In this document: one piece after another, positions 44,405 through 55,119 of the stretch
Layout of the letters: the number at the start of each line of letters is the position of its first letter
Numbering within the stretch: the stretch's first letter is position 1
Source: Aquarana catesbeiana
Taxonomy: Eukaryota > Chordata > Amphibia > Anura > Ranidae
Length of the DNA: 64,000 nucleotides
Assembly (NCBI RefSeq): GCF_042186555.1
Contig: NC_133330.1
Coordinates: 341,631,911-341,695,910 of the forward strand
Direction of reading: 5' to 3'
Notes under the pieces: generated by a model
Seen by the model: only the letters and a program-made list of their open reading frames with translations
What the model was told of the DNA's origin: nothing
Database searches by the model: none
Position numbers and translations under genes: made by a program

Positions 44405-45548
44405 TCCCATACACTTGTCACTGTTCATGGTGACCCCATACGCCTGTCACTGTTCATGGTGACCCCGTACACCTGTCACTGTTCATGGTGACCCCATACA
44501 CCTGTCACTGTTCATGGTGACCCCATACACCTGTCACTGTTCATGGTGACCCCAATACAACTGTCACTGTTCATGGTGACCCCATACACCTGACACTGTT
44601 CATGGTAACCCCATACACCTGTCACTGTTCATGGTGACCCCAATACAACTGTCACTGTTCATGGTGACCCCATACACCTGTCACTGTTCATGGTGACCCC
44701 GTACACCTGTCACTGTTCATGGTGACTCCATACACCTGTCACTGTTCATGGTGACCCCATACACCTGTCACTGTTCATGGTGACCCCATACACCTGTCAC
44801 TGTTCATGGTGACCCCATACACCTGTCACTGTTCATGGTGACCCCAATACAACTGTCACTGTTCATGGTCACCCCATACACCTGACACTGTTCATAGGAA
44901 CCCCATACACCTGTCACTGTTCATGGTGACCCCATACACCTGTCACTGTTCATGATGACCCCATACACCTGTCACTGTTCATGATGACCCCATACACCTG
45001 TCACTGTTCATGGTAACCCCAATACACCTGTCACTGTTCATGATGACCCCGTACACCTGTCACTGTTCATGATGACCCCATACACCTATCACTGTTCATG
45101 GTGACCCCAATACACCTGTCACTGTTCATGGTGACCCCATACACCTTGTCACTGTTCATGATGACTCCATACACCTGTCACTGTTCATGGTGACCCCATA
45201 CACCTGTCACTGTTCATGATGACCCCATACACCTGTCACTGTTCATGGTGACCCCATACACCTGTCACTGTTCATGATGACCCCATACACCTGTCACTGT
45301 TCATGGTGACCCCATACACCTGTCACTGTTCATGGTGACTCCATACACCTGTCACTGTTCATGGTGACCCCATACACCTGTCACTGTTCATGGTGACCCC
45401 ATACACCTGTCACTGTTCATGGTGACTCCATACACCTGTCACTGTTCATGGTGACTCCATACACCTGTCACTGTTCATGGTGACCCCATACACCTGTCAC
45501 TGTTCATGGCGACCCCATACACCTGTCACTGTTCATGGTCACTCCATA
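44405..45548. repeat. 29-bp minisatellite, right part
   Basis: About 39 copies of CATACACCTGTCACTGTTCA + TGGTGACCC, same direction as the left part. It restarts after about 60 bp of unique sequence following the PLE end. Confidence 0.93.
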
Positions 45549-45552
45549 TTAT

Positions 45553-45638
45553 TGGTGGCCACACAAATTTTGACACTTTGGGCCCAATTTGGACATTTTC
45601 ACTTAGGGGTGTACTCACTTTTGTGAGATACTGTTTAA
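45553..45638. mobile_element. Tc1-like terminal fragment
   Basis: TTGACACTTTGGGCCCAATT, TGGACATTTTCACTTAGGGG and TGTACTCACTTTTGTGAGAT match the terminal region of the Tc1-like family at 50950-52900. Only the end is present. Confidence 0.8.
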
Positions 45639-45713
45639 TGCACAGCCGGATGTATACTATGGGGGGGGGGAGGGTTTACTAAAGGGACATAAGACAGTTC
45701 CTCCAGTTCTTAG

Positions 45714-46696
45714 TGTAGCACTAACTTACGGTGGAGCTGCTGGTTTAAGCGGGTCTGTTACCTTCACTCTGCTTCCCTCTGTTTCACCGGGTTCCGTTGA
45801 GTTTACTCCTGGACAACACATGCACCAACACTGGAGTACGTTTTCAATGCTTTATTAAACAAACTACTTTGGAAGTAGCAGGAAAGAGGTAGAAAGGAAA
45901 CTCGCAGGAGAAACTCAAATATTCTCTGAAAGGGTTCCCTTGGCAAAAGGTCTTGGTATAATTCAAATACTATTTGAAATGCGCTCCCCTTGTGGGACAC
46001 ACTCCTTGCTCGTCTGGATAGGCCTCTCTCAACTTTCTAGCAACCAGTACGCATCACGAATCAAAGTCTCTGCCACAGACTTGTTTGGGAATAAAATCCG
46101 TACGATCCTCTGCCACAGGATGTATAGATTTGCTATAGTGAAATTCAGTCACAGTGCTTGAACCTTTAAGCCGAGCCGGCAACACTATGCTGTATAGTTA
46201 CTTTTGGATACATTCTCCAACCGAGTCACCAGGCCCCTCTATAGACCAGCACGCTGCGTGATCTCTCCAAGACGGGTCCTCCCCTGGGATCTCCTCGGTT
46301 GTCCAGCTTCGTCACACGGGACCGACAGCTCAGGACCATTCCTGAGGTGGTAGGCTCCAGACAAGCCTCTGGACCCACCCCTGTGCCCTGTGCCTACAGC
46401 AGGTGGCTGTAAAACGAACCCCAAAATATGGCGTCTGTCCCATAAATACCCTCGCTCAGAATGCAACTCGGAGGACCACCTCCACCGAGCTTGTCTCCGG
46501 GACAGAGGAGCATCCATACGCTTCAACACGTTGCCTTTCCAACCCTGACCAGTGGTAACAGCGACACCCACCGGTCAGCACGGAAACACCCACAACGTCA
46601 GCCAAGCTGGAACAGAGGTGAACTTTTAACCTTCCTAACACACAATTTACTAAATTTACCTAACATGCGGTAGATTGCAAATCTACCAGCGCTACA
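45714..46696 (-). repeat. 3' LTR of retrovirus-like element
   Basis: 983 bp. On the minus strand it has a TATTTATGG box (about 46440) and AATAAAGC (about 45850) near its end, in the order expected for U3-R-U5. Confidence 0.85.
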
Positions 46697-47246
46697 TACT
46701 CCCCCCACTACAATAGACGTTGTCCCCAAAGTCTGTCCTGACACAGTAACAGTAACTCTCAAGCCTGAGAGTAAGCATTTGAGTTTCTTATAACTTTAGA
46801 TAGGCAGGGAGAGAAAGGACAGTTTAAAGACACTATGAGACTTATATCTATAAAACATTATGTTCACTGCCGTAAACAAAACCACAGTATGATTTACACA
46901 ACCTCACTAACTAACTAGCTGAAAAGCCTCCCAGCTCTATATATGATCCGATGATCCCTAAAAAGGAAACATAGTTAAACACACACACATATATCCTATA
47001 CAACAGTAGGAGCAAAGTCTCATTAAAAATGAAACTCTCTTCCCACAATCTACATTAGAAAAAAATATATACTTAAGGAGTCCATCCCTGCATAAGAACT
47101 TTTTTTTTTTTCTCTAAAAGAATCCGGCTAGCAAACAAGAAGTCCTTGGATTTCAACACAGAACAGGATCCATAGATCTTGACCACGCAGACCTCTTTAC
47201 CCTGTCACTATCTAACTAGGTAACTTCAAAGTTCTATTGTCCATAA

Positions 47247-48340
47247 TTACCAGTAAAACCGAGGATCTGGCAAGGTTAACGATTTCCCTTCTTTATCCAC
47301 AGTGGTAATAAAGTACACAACATTGTCCTTTCCTTGTCTGCAAATTACCACTTTATCGGCATAGATGTGCCGATCGAAGTTCCAATGTACAAAGCATCCG
47401 CTAAAACGTTCATCCATCCGGATGGAACATCCAGTCTTTCTGAAGGGCTTAGGCACAGACAAGTAGTCCCAAACAGCTTCACTGTACCAAAGTTCCCGAT
47501 TAGCTTCAATCTCCTGCATAACATCCTGGGGCACATAGGGAAACTCCAATCCATACTCTGCGGCAACACGCTTGTTTAACATCCGTTGCAAGCGAGCAAG
47601 TTTTGGCAAAGATCTGCCTCTCCCCATACCAGGCGGTACACAAGAATTTAGTGACTTTCTCACCATAGACCCAGCCGGTGTCTGTAGTGAATTAGTAGCC
47701 ACACAGGGTGACGTCTTCCCAGAACTCATGGCAGTCCATTCAGGAAAAGTCATTGTGGAGGCAACATCTTCGCCTTGTGACCACAATAGCTCTTGCGACA
47801 TGGTTTCAAATAAGTCATCATCACCGGAAAGATCCGACATGGATTCTATTTCCGAGTCTCTCAATTCTTCAGCTGGCAAATATTTATTTACAGTTCCCAA
47901 CAGTGGCTTACCCGTTCCGGACGTAGACTCTGGGAGCTCCGGCTCAGGCATCCTCTGGGGTAGGCCTCGGCCACGGCCGCGGGAAGCCTTTATATAGCCC
48001 ACCTTCTTCTGAATAGACACCACAGGAGCAGGCATATTGGACTCAGGAACCAAAGTAATGTCTCCGGGTGAGACAACAGCAACAATGTCTTTTTTCTGGA
48101 ACATTGTCAGCAGCAACAGGCAAAGTGGCAGCCCGTCGCTCCCTCTCTGTAGCAATAGCAGCTTCCACTGTAGCGATACCTGTCACCCAATCCATCCGAT
48201 AGGCAAGGGGCGGCATGGTAGGTTGCTCCACCACAAACAGGTATTCTCCACACTGTGGACATCAGCCGAATGGACGAAGATGCACGGCCAATCCTTCGCA
48301 TCGATGGCAGGTCATGCCCAATCCCTCGACATCTCCCGAG
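47247..48340 (-). CDS. Unrecognised ORF(s) of the retrovirus-like element, broken
   Basis: The longest open frame is 48155-47247 (302 codons). It has a basic glycine-arginine motif (SRGRGRGLPQR), an acidic Ser-rich stretch (SMSDLSGDDDLFET), a second GMGRGRSLPKLARL motif, and a Trp/Tyr-rich C-terminus (NRELWYSEAVWDYLSVPKPF, GCFVHWNFDRHIYADKVV). Upstream in the adjacent frame (about 48340-48110) are two CxxC pairs (CHRC, CPQC) separated by an in-frame stop, like a broken zinc ribbon. It matches no Gag, Pol or Env domain I know. It could be a divergent Gag or a captured host sequence. Confidence 0.5.
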
Positions 48341-48767
48341 GTATACAGGACAAACCTCCCCTGCGGCTTCAATCGAACTCCAGTATCCATGAGAAAAGTC
48401 CCAGGTTACACAGTATTCATCATGGTGCTTGCAGAGAACACTCTGGGTCCCACAACCGATTGCAACGCCGAAAAAGACATGGCCACACTCTGATCTTCTC
48501 GGCACGATCACGAGGCCTCTCTTTCCCTCTGGCGCCAAACACATACACGCGTCCCACGCGGTAGCAAGTAGGGTAACTCCTCACACTTGTTCTTCCAGTC
48601 ACGTAACTCCTGGGCCATTCTCTGGCGCCCAGTGTCTACGTACTTAGAAGCAAAGTCCTGCAGTGTAACCTTTCCTCTTCCTGAAAAGATTTTCTTTCAA
48701 AGTCCAGCTCGCTCTGTAAACTCCCGGTAAAACACTCCACTGGGTTGCAGCAACTGACGGTCAACAA

Positions 48768-48785
48768 ATCCCGGACGAGCCCCCA
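48768..48785 (-). other. Primer-binding site, tRNA-Pro type
   Basis: On the minus strand TGGGGGCTCGTCCGGGAT lies two bases after the 5' LTR. It is the proline-tRNA site used by murine leukaemia-type gammaretroviruses. With the 4-bp duplication it sets both orientation and class. Confidence 0.9.
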
Positions 48786-48787
48786 CA

Positions 48788-49788
48788 TGTAGCACTAACT
48801 CACGGTGGAGCTGCTGGTTTAAGCGGTTCTGTTACCTTCACTCTGCTTCCCTCTGTTTCACCGGCACCGGGTCTAGGGTTCCATTGAGTTTACCTCTGAA
48901 CGACACACGCACCAACACTGGAGTACGTTTTCAATGCTTTATTAAACAAACGACTTAGGAAGTAGCAGGAAAGAGGTAGAATGGAAACTCGCAGGAGAAA
49001 CTCAAATATTCTCTGAAAGGGTTCCCTTGGCAAAAGGTCTTGGTATAATTCAAATACTATTTGAAATGCACTCCCCTTGTGGGACAACGTCTCTGCCACA
49101 GACTTGTTTGGGAATAAAATCCATATGATCCTCTGCCACAGGATGTATAGACTTGCTATAGTGAAAGTCAGTCACAGTGCTTGAACCTTTAAGCCGAGCC
49201 GGCAACATTATGCTGTATAGTTACTTTTGGATACGTCCTCCAACCGATTCACCAGGCCCCTCTATAGACCAGCACGCTGCGTGATCTCTCCAAGATGGGT
49301 CCTCCCCTGGGATCTCCTCGGTTGTCCAGCTTCGTCACATGGGACCGACAGCTCAGGACCATTCCTCGGCCGCGGTGGTAGGCTCCAGACAAGCCTCTGG
49401 ACCCACCCCTGCGCCTTCTGTATCGTGGGCCTCCCAGACGGAGGACCACGAGGTAGCTCCTTAACGCATACCTGTCGGCCAGGAGGGCCAGCAGGTGGCT
49501 GTAAAACGAACCCCAAAATATGGCGTCTGTTCCATAAATACCCTCGCCCAGAATGCAACTCGGGGGACCACCTCCACCAAGCGTGCCTCCGGGACAGAGG
49601 AGCATCCATACGCTTCAACGCGTTGCCTTTCCAACCCTGACCAGTGGTAACAGCGACACCCACCGGTCAGCACGGAAACACCCACAACGTCAGCCAAGCT
49701 GGAACAGAGGCGAACTTTTAACCTTCCTAACACACAATTTACTAAATTTACCGAACATGCGGTAGATTGCAAATCTACCAGCGCTACA
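48788..49788 (-). repeat. 5' LTR of retrovirus-like element
   Basis: 1001 bp, matches the other LTR apart from an extra roughly 85-bp block at about 49405-49490 and a missing block near 49085. Confidence 0.85.
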
Positions 49789-49978
49789 TTAGTAAATGAG
49801 GTAAAGTTTCAGTCTGAAAAGAATAGCCAACCACATGCAAGGAAAATAAAAAACTGCACTTTTGCTTCCAGATGATTGAATGATGGAAGTCGGAAGAACT
49901 TCCCCTCATTTACAAATCTCTGGAGGAACTGCCCCTGCAAAAGTGAACAGTCTATTTGGCTTTAGTAAGCCTCACCCC

Positions 49979-50285
49979 TCCCCCATACCTGGCTTTAGGT
50001 AAAGACTGCCAGCTGATCTCATGTTGGACAAAGCTGTGCCAAGACTCATAGAGAAGGAATTCCTCGTTCTACCTGACAAGTCCATACAAGACGCTTCTCC
50101 GGGAAAAGTGTGCAGAAAAGTGAGATGCATTCAGGAGGAAAGTATAACTGAGGTGTGGAGATTGTCCCTACATACCCTGCTAGAAAGAAAGGTCCACTGG
50201 GACCAAATGATGAACCCCAAACTGAGTGTGGAGAATGGGGACCCACAATACTCCAAAGTTCACAAGTCAGTGATGAAAATGGTCA
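49979..50285. other. Unannotated spacer
   Basis: An open frame 50021-50305 (94 codons) has no recognisable domain. Confidence 0.3.
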
Positions 50286-50667
50286 GATTTAAAAGAGAAG
50301 TTTAGGTTTTTGTTTTGTTTTTTAACTCATACTTACCTAGGTGGATGCTGCATCTGTCCCCTGCCCGCTCTAAGACTGAGAACCGGGCGATCAAACACCG
50401 CTGATCACTCGGTTCTCACAGCTCTGTTAGCAGAAAGCTGCTGACTGTCAGTCACCGGCTCTCTGCTCTACCCCCTCCTCGCTCACTGGAGCACTGGACT
50501 GTGGAGGGTAAGGGGGCAGCTTGCTGAGAGGCTGAGCTAGGTGCCAGTCCAGGCATCTGGGTGGATCCTGACCATATGGTCCTGATTTTTCCCGAGCCTG
50601 GACTGGCTCGGTGATGTCAGCCGACAGCGGACTTTAGCCAAACCAGCTTTCCCTGTACTTCTTTAAA
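50286..50667. mobile_element. Probable frog-type MITE/SINE
   Basis: Imperfectly inverted ends (TTTAAAAGAGAAGTTTAGG and CCCTGTACTTCTTTAAAG) and the internal words ACTCATACTTACCTAGGTGG and GAGAACCGGGCGATCA. No target duplication was defined. Confidence 0.4.
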
Positions 50668-50949
50668 GCTTCTGTCTGTAGTGGAGAGTTGACAACTCAT
50701 GCAATCCATCACCAGAAAATAGCCAGGTCAGGCCACACATTGGATAAAAGAAAATAAAATCCAGGTAAAGCACAAATGACAGAAAACCCCAAATCAGATG
50801 GAAAGCAGGATGCTGTAAACGTCTAGCAGTATCATAAACAGCAGAGTATGGAAAGCCTCCCAATGGCCTGTCCTAAATAGTCTTAAAACAGTCTAGAAAG
50901 TCTGAGTCTAGTTTCTGGCCTGAGGTTGAATGACTAGAGCCAAACTATA
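50668..50949. other. Unannotated spacer
   Basis: No supported feature. Confidence 0.35.
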
Positions 50950-52900
50950 TACAGTATCTGACAAAAGTAAGTACACCCCTCACATATCTGTAAATATTTT
51001 TTTCTATCTTTTCATGTGACAACACTGAAGAAATGACACTTTGCTACAATGTAAAGTAGTGAGTGTACAGCTTGTATAACAGTGTAAATTTGCTGTCCCC
51101 TCAAAATAACTCAACACACAACCATTAATGTCTAAACCGCTGGCAACAAAAGTCAGTACACCCCTAAGTGAAAATGTCCAAATTGGGTCCAAAGTGTCAA
51201 TATTTTGTGTGGCCACCATTATTTTCCAGCACTGCCTTAACCCTCTTGGGCATGGAGGTCACCAGAGCTTCACAGGTTGCCACTGGAGTCTTCTTCCCCT
51301 CCTCCATGATGACATCACAGAGCTGGTGGATGTTAGAGACCTTGCGCTCCTCCACCTTCCGTTTGAGGATGTCCCACAGATGATCAATAGGGTTTAGGTC
51401 TGGAGACATGCTTGGCCAGTCCATCACCTTTACCCTCAGCTTCTTTAGCAAGTCAGTGATCATCTTGGAGCGTTTTTGATTTCGTTGTCATGTTGGAATA
51501 CTGCCCTGCGGCCCAGTCTCTGAAGGGAGGGGATCATGCTCTGCTTCAGTATGTCACAGTACATGTTGGCATTCATGGTCCCCTCAATGAACTGTAGCCC
51601 CCCAGTGCCGGCAGCACTCATGCAGCCCCAGACCATGACACTCCCACCACCATGCTTGACTGTAGGCAAGACACACTTGTCTTTGTACTTCTCACCTGGT
51701 TGCTGCCACATGTTTATCAGACCACAGGACCACAGGACATGGTTCCAGTAATCCATGTTCTTAGTCTGCTTGACTTGAGCAAACTGTTAGCGGGCTTTCT
51801 TGTGCATCCTCTTTAGAAGAGGCTTCTTTCTGGAACGACATCCATGCAGACCAATTTGATGCAGTGTGCGGCATATGGTCTGAGCACTGACAGGTTGACC
51901 CCCCACTTCTTCAACCTCTGCAGCAATGCTGGCAGCACTCATACGTCTATTTCCCAAAGAAAACCTCTGGATATGACGCTGAGCACGTGACCTCAACTTC
52001 TTTGTTGAACCATGGCGAGGCCTGTTCTGAGTGGAACCTGTCCTGTTATACCTCTGTATGGTCTTGGCCACCGTGCTGCAGCTCAATTTCAGGGTCTTGG
52101 TAATCTTCTTATAGCCTAGGCCATCTTTATGTAGAGCAACAATTCTTTTTTTCAGATCCTCAGAGAGTTCTTTGCCATGAGGTGCCATGTTGAACTTCCA
52201 GTGACCAGTATGAGAGAGTGAGAGCGATAACACCAAATTTAACACACCTGCTCCCCATTCACACCTGAGACCTTGTAACACCAACGAGTCACATGACACC
52301 AGGGAGGGAAAATGGCTAATTGGGCCCAATTTGAACATTTTATCTTAGGGTAGGGCTGTGAGATTTTCTTAAAAAAAAAAATCTTCGATTCTCTTAAAAA
52401 AAACTCGATTCACGATTCAAATTGAGTTTTTTTTTCTTTGTAAACCGGTCCTGAGGCGCTGCGGGCATGAGCTTTTAGGCGAGGCCGCGGCTTTGGCCTA
52501 GTCTGCGGCGTCCGGCCTCGCGGACTAGGCCAAAGCCGCGGCTTCAACTAAAAACTCCTTGCCGGCAGCTCTTCAGGCCCGGCACGGTGTCAGCGCCGGT
52601 CCGGAGGCGCTGCGGGCATGAGTTTTTAGGCGAGGTCGTGGCTTCGGCCTAGTCCGCGAGGCCGGACGCCGCGGACTAGGCCGAAGCCGCGGCCTCGCCT
52701 AAAAACTCATGCCCGCAGCGCCTCGGGCCCGGCGCGGTGAAAAAAAAAATCTAAAAAAATCGATTTGCTTAAATTTTAAATCGATTTGACCTCACAACTC
52801 AATTCAAGATTTAAATCGATTTTTTTCCCAGCCCTATCTTAGGGGTGTACTTACTTTTGTTGCCAGTGGTTTAGACATTAATGGCTGTGTGTTGAGTTAA
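50950..52900 (-). mobile_element. Tc1-like transposon, inactivated transposase
   Basis: TA at 50950-50951 then CAGTATCTGACAAAAGTAAG. The opposite terminal repeat (near 52860) is truncated. The minus-strand transposase runs from about 52185: start MAPHGKELSEDLKKRIVALH (helix-turn-helix), CSTVAKTIQRYNRTGSTQN, RRMSAASIAAEVEEVGG, then VLWSCG where VLWSDE with the first catalytic Asp is expected, GGGSVMVWGCMSAAGTG, VFQHDN, and SPDLNPIDHLW where the catalytic Glu is Asp. Frameshifts at about 51780 and 51470 split it. A hAT MITE sits in its 5' end. Non-functional by several independent lesions. Confidence 0.92.
52351..52836. mobile_element. hAT MITE with GC-rich palindrome
   Basis: 486 bp, ends TAGGGCTGTGAGATTTTCTT and TTTTTTCCCAGCCCTA, with perfect 8-bp duplication TCTTAGGG (52343-52350 and 52837-52844). 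The core (about 52445-52735) is GC-rich and doubly palindromic (GGCTTCGGCCTAGTCCGCG and complement, GCCTAAAAACTCATGCCCGC and complement), while the flanks are ATCGATTT-rich. Confidence 0.93.
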
Positions 52901-53095
52901 TAAACTAATTAAACGAAAATCGGACCTGTGTTCACGTACAACAAAAACTTTATAGTCTGCACATCCAGCTTTTGTCGGATGAAAAACCAGAATTGGCTGT
53001 CGAAAGTACCATACTAACGATCCGAGAATCTGCAGATCGTTCGTCGGACGAAATTTTACTTCTGATTTTCGTATCGTGTGTACGAGCCCTAAGTG
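52901..53095. mobile_element. Harbinger-like MITE, left end truncated
   Basis: The right end CGTATCGTGTGTACGAGCCC is followed by TAA, and AAAATCGGACCTGTGTTCAC is at the left. It belongs to the same broad GTGTGTACG-ended group as 41832 and 62913. Confidence 0.65.
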
Positions 53096-54385
53096 TGGTA
53101 TTTGCATTTGGAATCTATTGCTGTGAACCTATATCATGCGTTCAAAGGAGCTGTCCATGCAAGTGAAATAAGCCATTGTAAGGCTTCAAAAACAAATCCA
53201 TCAGAGAGATAGCAGCAACATTAGGAGTGGCCAAATCAACAGTTTGGTACATTCTGAAGAAAGAAGAACGCACTGGTGAGCTCAGCAACATAAAAAGGCC
53301 TGGACGTCTACAGAAGACAACAGTGGTGGATGATTGCAGGATTCACAAACCCATTCACAACATCCAGACAAGTGAAGGACACTCTCCAGGAGGTGGGCGT
53401 ATCATGGTCAAAGTCTACAATCAAGAGAAGACTTCACAAGAGCAAATACAGAGGGTGCAAACCTTTCATAAGTCTGAAGAATAGAAAAGCCAGATTAGAC
53501 TTTGCCAAAAAAAAAATCCAGACCAGTTCTGGAAAAGCATTCTTTGGACGGATGAAACTAAGATCAATCTGTACCAGAATGACGGGAAGAAAAAAGTGTA
53601 GAGAAGGCTTGGAACAGTTTATGATCCAAAGCACACAACATCATCTGCAGTCACATGGTGGAGCTTGCAGTGTGATGGCATGGGCATGCATGGCTTCCAG
53701 TAGCACTGGGTCATTGGTGGTTATTGATGATGTGACAGAAGACAGAAGCAGCCGAATTCTATGTTTAGAGACATACTGTCAGCCCAGATTCACCCAAATG
53801 CAGCAAAGTTGATTGGGCGGCGCTTCACAGTACAGATGGACAATGATCCAAAACACACTGCAAAAGCAACCCAGGAGCTTTCGAAGGAAAAGAAGTGGAA
53901 TATTCTGCAATGGCCGAGTCAATCACCTGATCTCAACCCAATTGAGCATTTCACTTGCTGAAGGCAAAACTAAAGGCAGAAAGAGCCACATACAAAGAAC
54001 AATTGAATACAGCTGCACTTAGAGCCTGACAAAGCATTAGAAAGGAGGAAAGCCAGTCTTTGGTGATGTCCATGGGCTTCAGACTTCAGGCCGTCATTGT
54101 CAGTAAAGGATTCTCAACAAATTATTAAAAATTAACATTTTATTTATCATTGTATTCATTTGTCCAATTACATTTGAGCCCCTGAAAATGAGGGGACTGT
54201 GTATAAAAATGGTTGCAGTTCCTAAAATTTGTACTTAATATTTATGTTCAACCCCTTGAATTAAAGCTGAAAGTCTGAACTTCAAATTCATTTGGGTTGT
54301 TTAATTTTAATTTTATGCTGGTGGCATACAGAGCCATAAGTATGGAAATTGTGCCTGTGTCCAATTATATATGGACCTAACTGTA
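53096..54385 (+). mobile_element. Tc1-like transposon, degraded
   Basis: Transposase on the plus strand, broken into several frames: IREIAATLGVAKSTVWYILK (about 53195), ELSNIKRPGRLQKTTVVDD, INLYQND, GGACSVMAWACMASSSTGS, VQMDNDPKHTAKATQE (about 53835) and WPSQSPDLNPIEH (about 53920). Its right end CCATATATAATTGG-type inverted repeat finishes at CTG 54383 next to TA. The left end is lost against the MITE. Confidence 0.9.
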
Positions 54386-54492
54386 TATTCATAACAAGTG
54401 GTTGCACTATGTATTAGGAACAGACGTGAAACATTAATAGATTGGTTATCAGATCATAGAAACGTGTCATGTGGAAATATACTGTAGGTATA
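54386..54492. other. Short spacer between Tc1-like elements
   Basis: No feature. Confidence 0.5.
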
Positions 54493-55119
54493 TACAGTGC
54501 CTTGAAAAAGTATTCACACCCCTTGAAATTTTCCACATTTTGTCATGTTACAACTAAAAACATAAATGTATTTTATTGGGATTTTATTTGATAGACCAAC
54601 ACAAAGTGGCACATAATTGTGAAGTGAAAGGAAAATGATACAAATAAATATGTGAAAAGTGTGGGGGGAGGGGCATTTGTATGGCGCCCCCCGGAGTCAG
54701 TACTTTGTAGAACCCCCTTTCTCTACAAGTCTTTTTGGGGATGTCTCTACCAGCTTTGCACATCTAGAGAGGACATTTCTGCCCATTCTTCTTTGTAAAA
54801 TATCTCAAGCTCTGTCAGATTGGATGGAGAGCGTCTGTGAACAGCAATTTTCAAGTCTTGTCACAGATTCTCAATGTGATTTAGGTCTGGACTGTGACTG
54901 GGCCATTCTAATACATGAATATGCTTTGATCTAAACCATTCCATTGTAGCTCTGGCTGGATGTTTCGGGTCGTTGTCCTGCTGGAAGGTGAACCTCCGCC
55001 CCAGTCTCAGGTCTTTTGCAGACAGGGTTTCTTCTAAGATTGTCCTGTATTTGTCTCCATCCATCTTCCCATCAACTCTGACCAGCTTCCCTGTCCCTGC
55101 TGAAGAAAACCATCCCCAC

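Larger units (their letters stand above)
45714..49788 (-). mobile_element. Endogenous retrovirus-like LTR element, non-autonomous
   Basis: LTRs at 48788-49788 (5' on this strand, 1001 bp) and 45714-46696 (3', 983 bp) begin and end TGTAGC.../...GCTACA and are flanked by a 4-bp duplication TTAG (45710-45713 and 49789-49792). Next to the 5' LTR is an 18-base tRNA-Pro primer site. A GTGGGGGGAGTA purine tract precedes the 3' LTR. The 2.1-kb interior encodes no protease, reverse transcriptase, integrase or envelope that I can see, so it must have relied on a helper. The LTRs differ by several indels, so it is older than the chromovirus. Confidence 0.88.
45660..49978. mobile_element. MITE of the TTTACTAAA type, split by a retrovirus-like insertion
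   Basis: The left piece 45660-45713 (GGGTTTACTAAAGGGACATA) and right piece 49789-49978 (ending CTTTAGTAAGCCTCACCC) form the two ends of one MITE related to 8022-8309. The 4-kb LTR element at 45714-49788 sits between them, with TTAG duplicated. Confidence 0.7.

Noticed and set aside
48037..48564. 175-codon plus-strand frame inside the retrovirus-like element
   Set aside because: Opposite to the direction set by the primer site and LTR signals; no domain.
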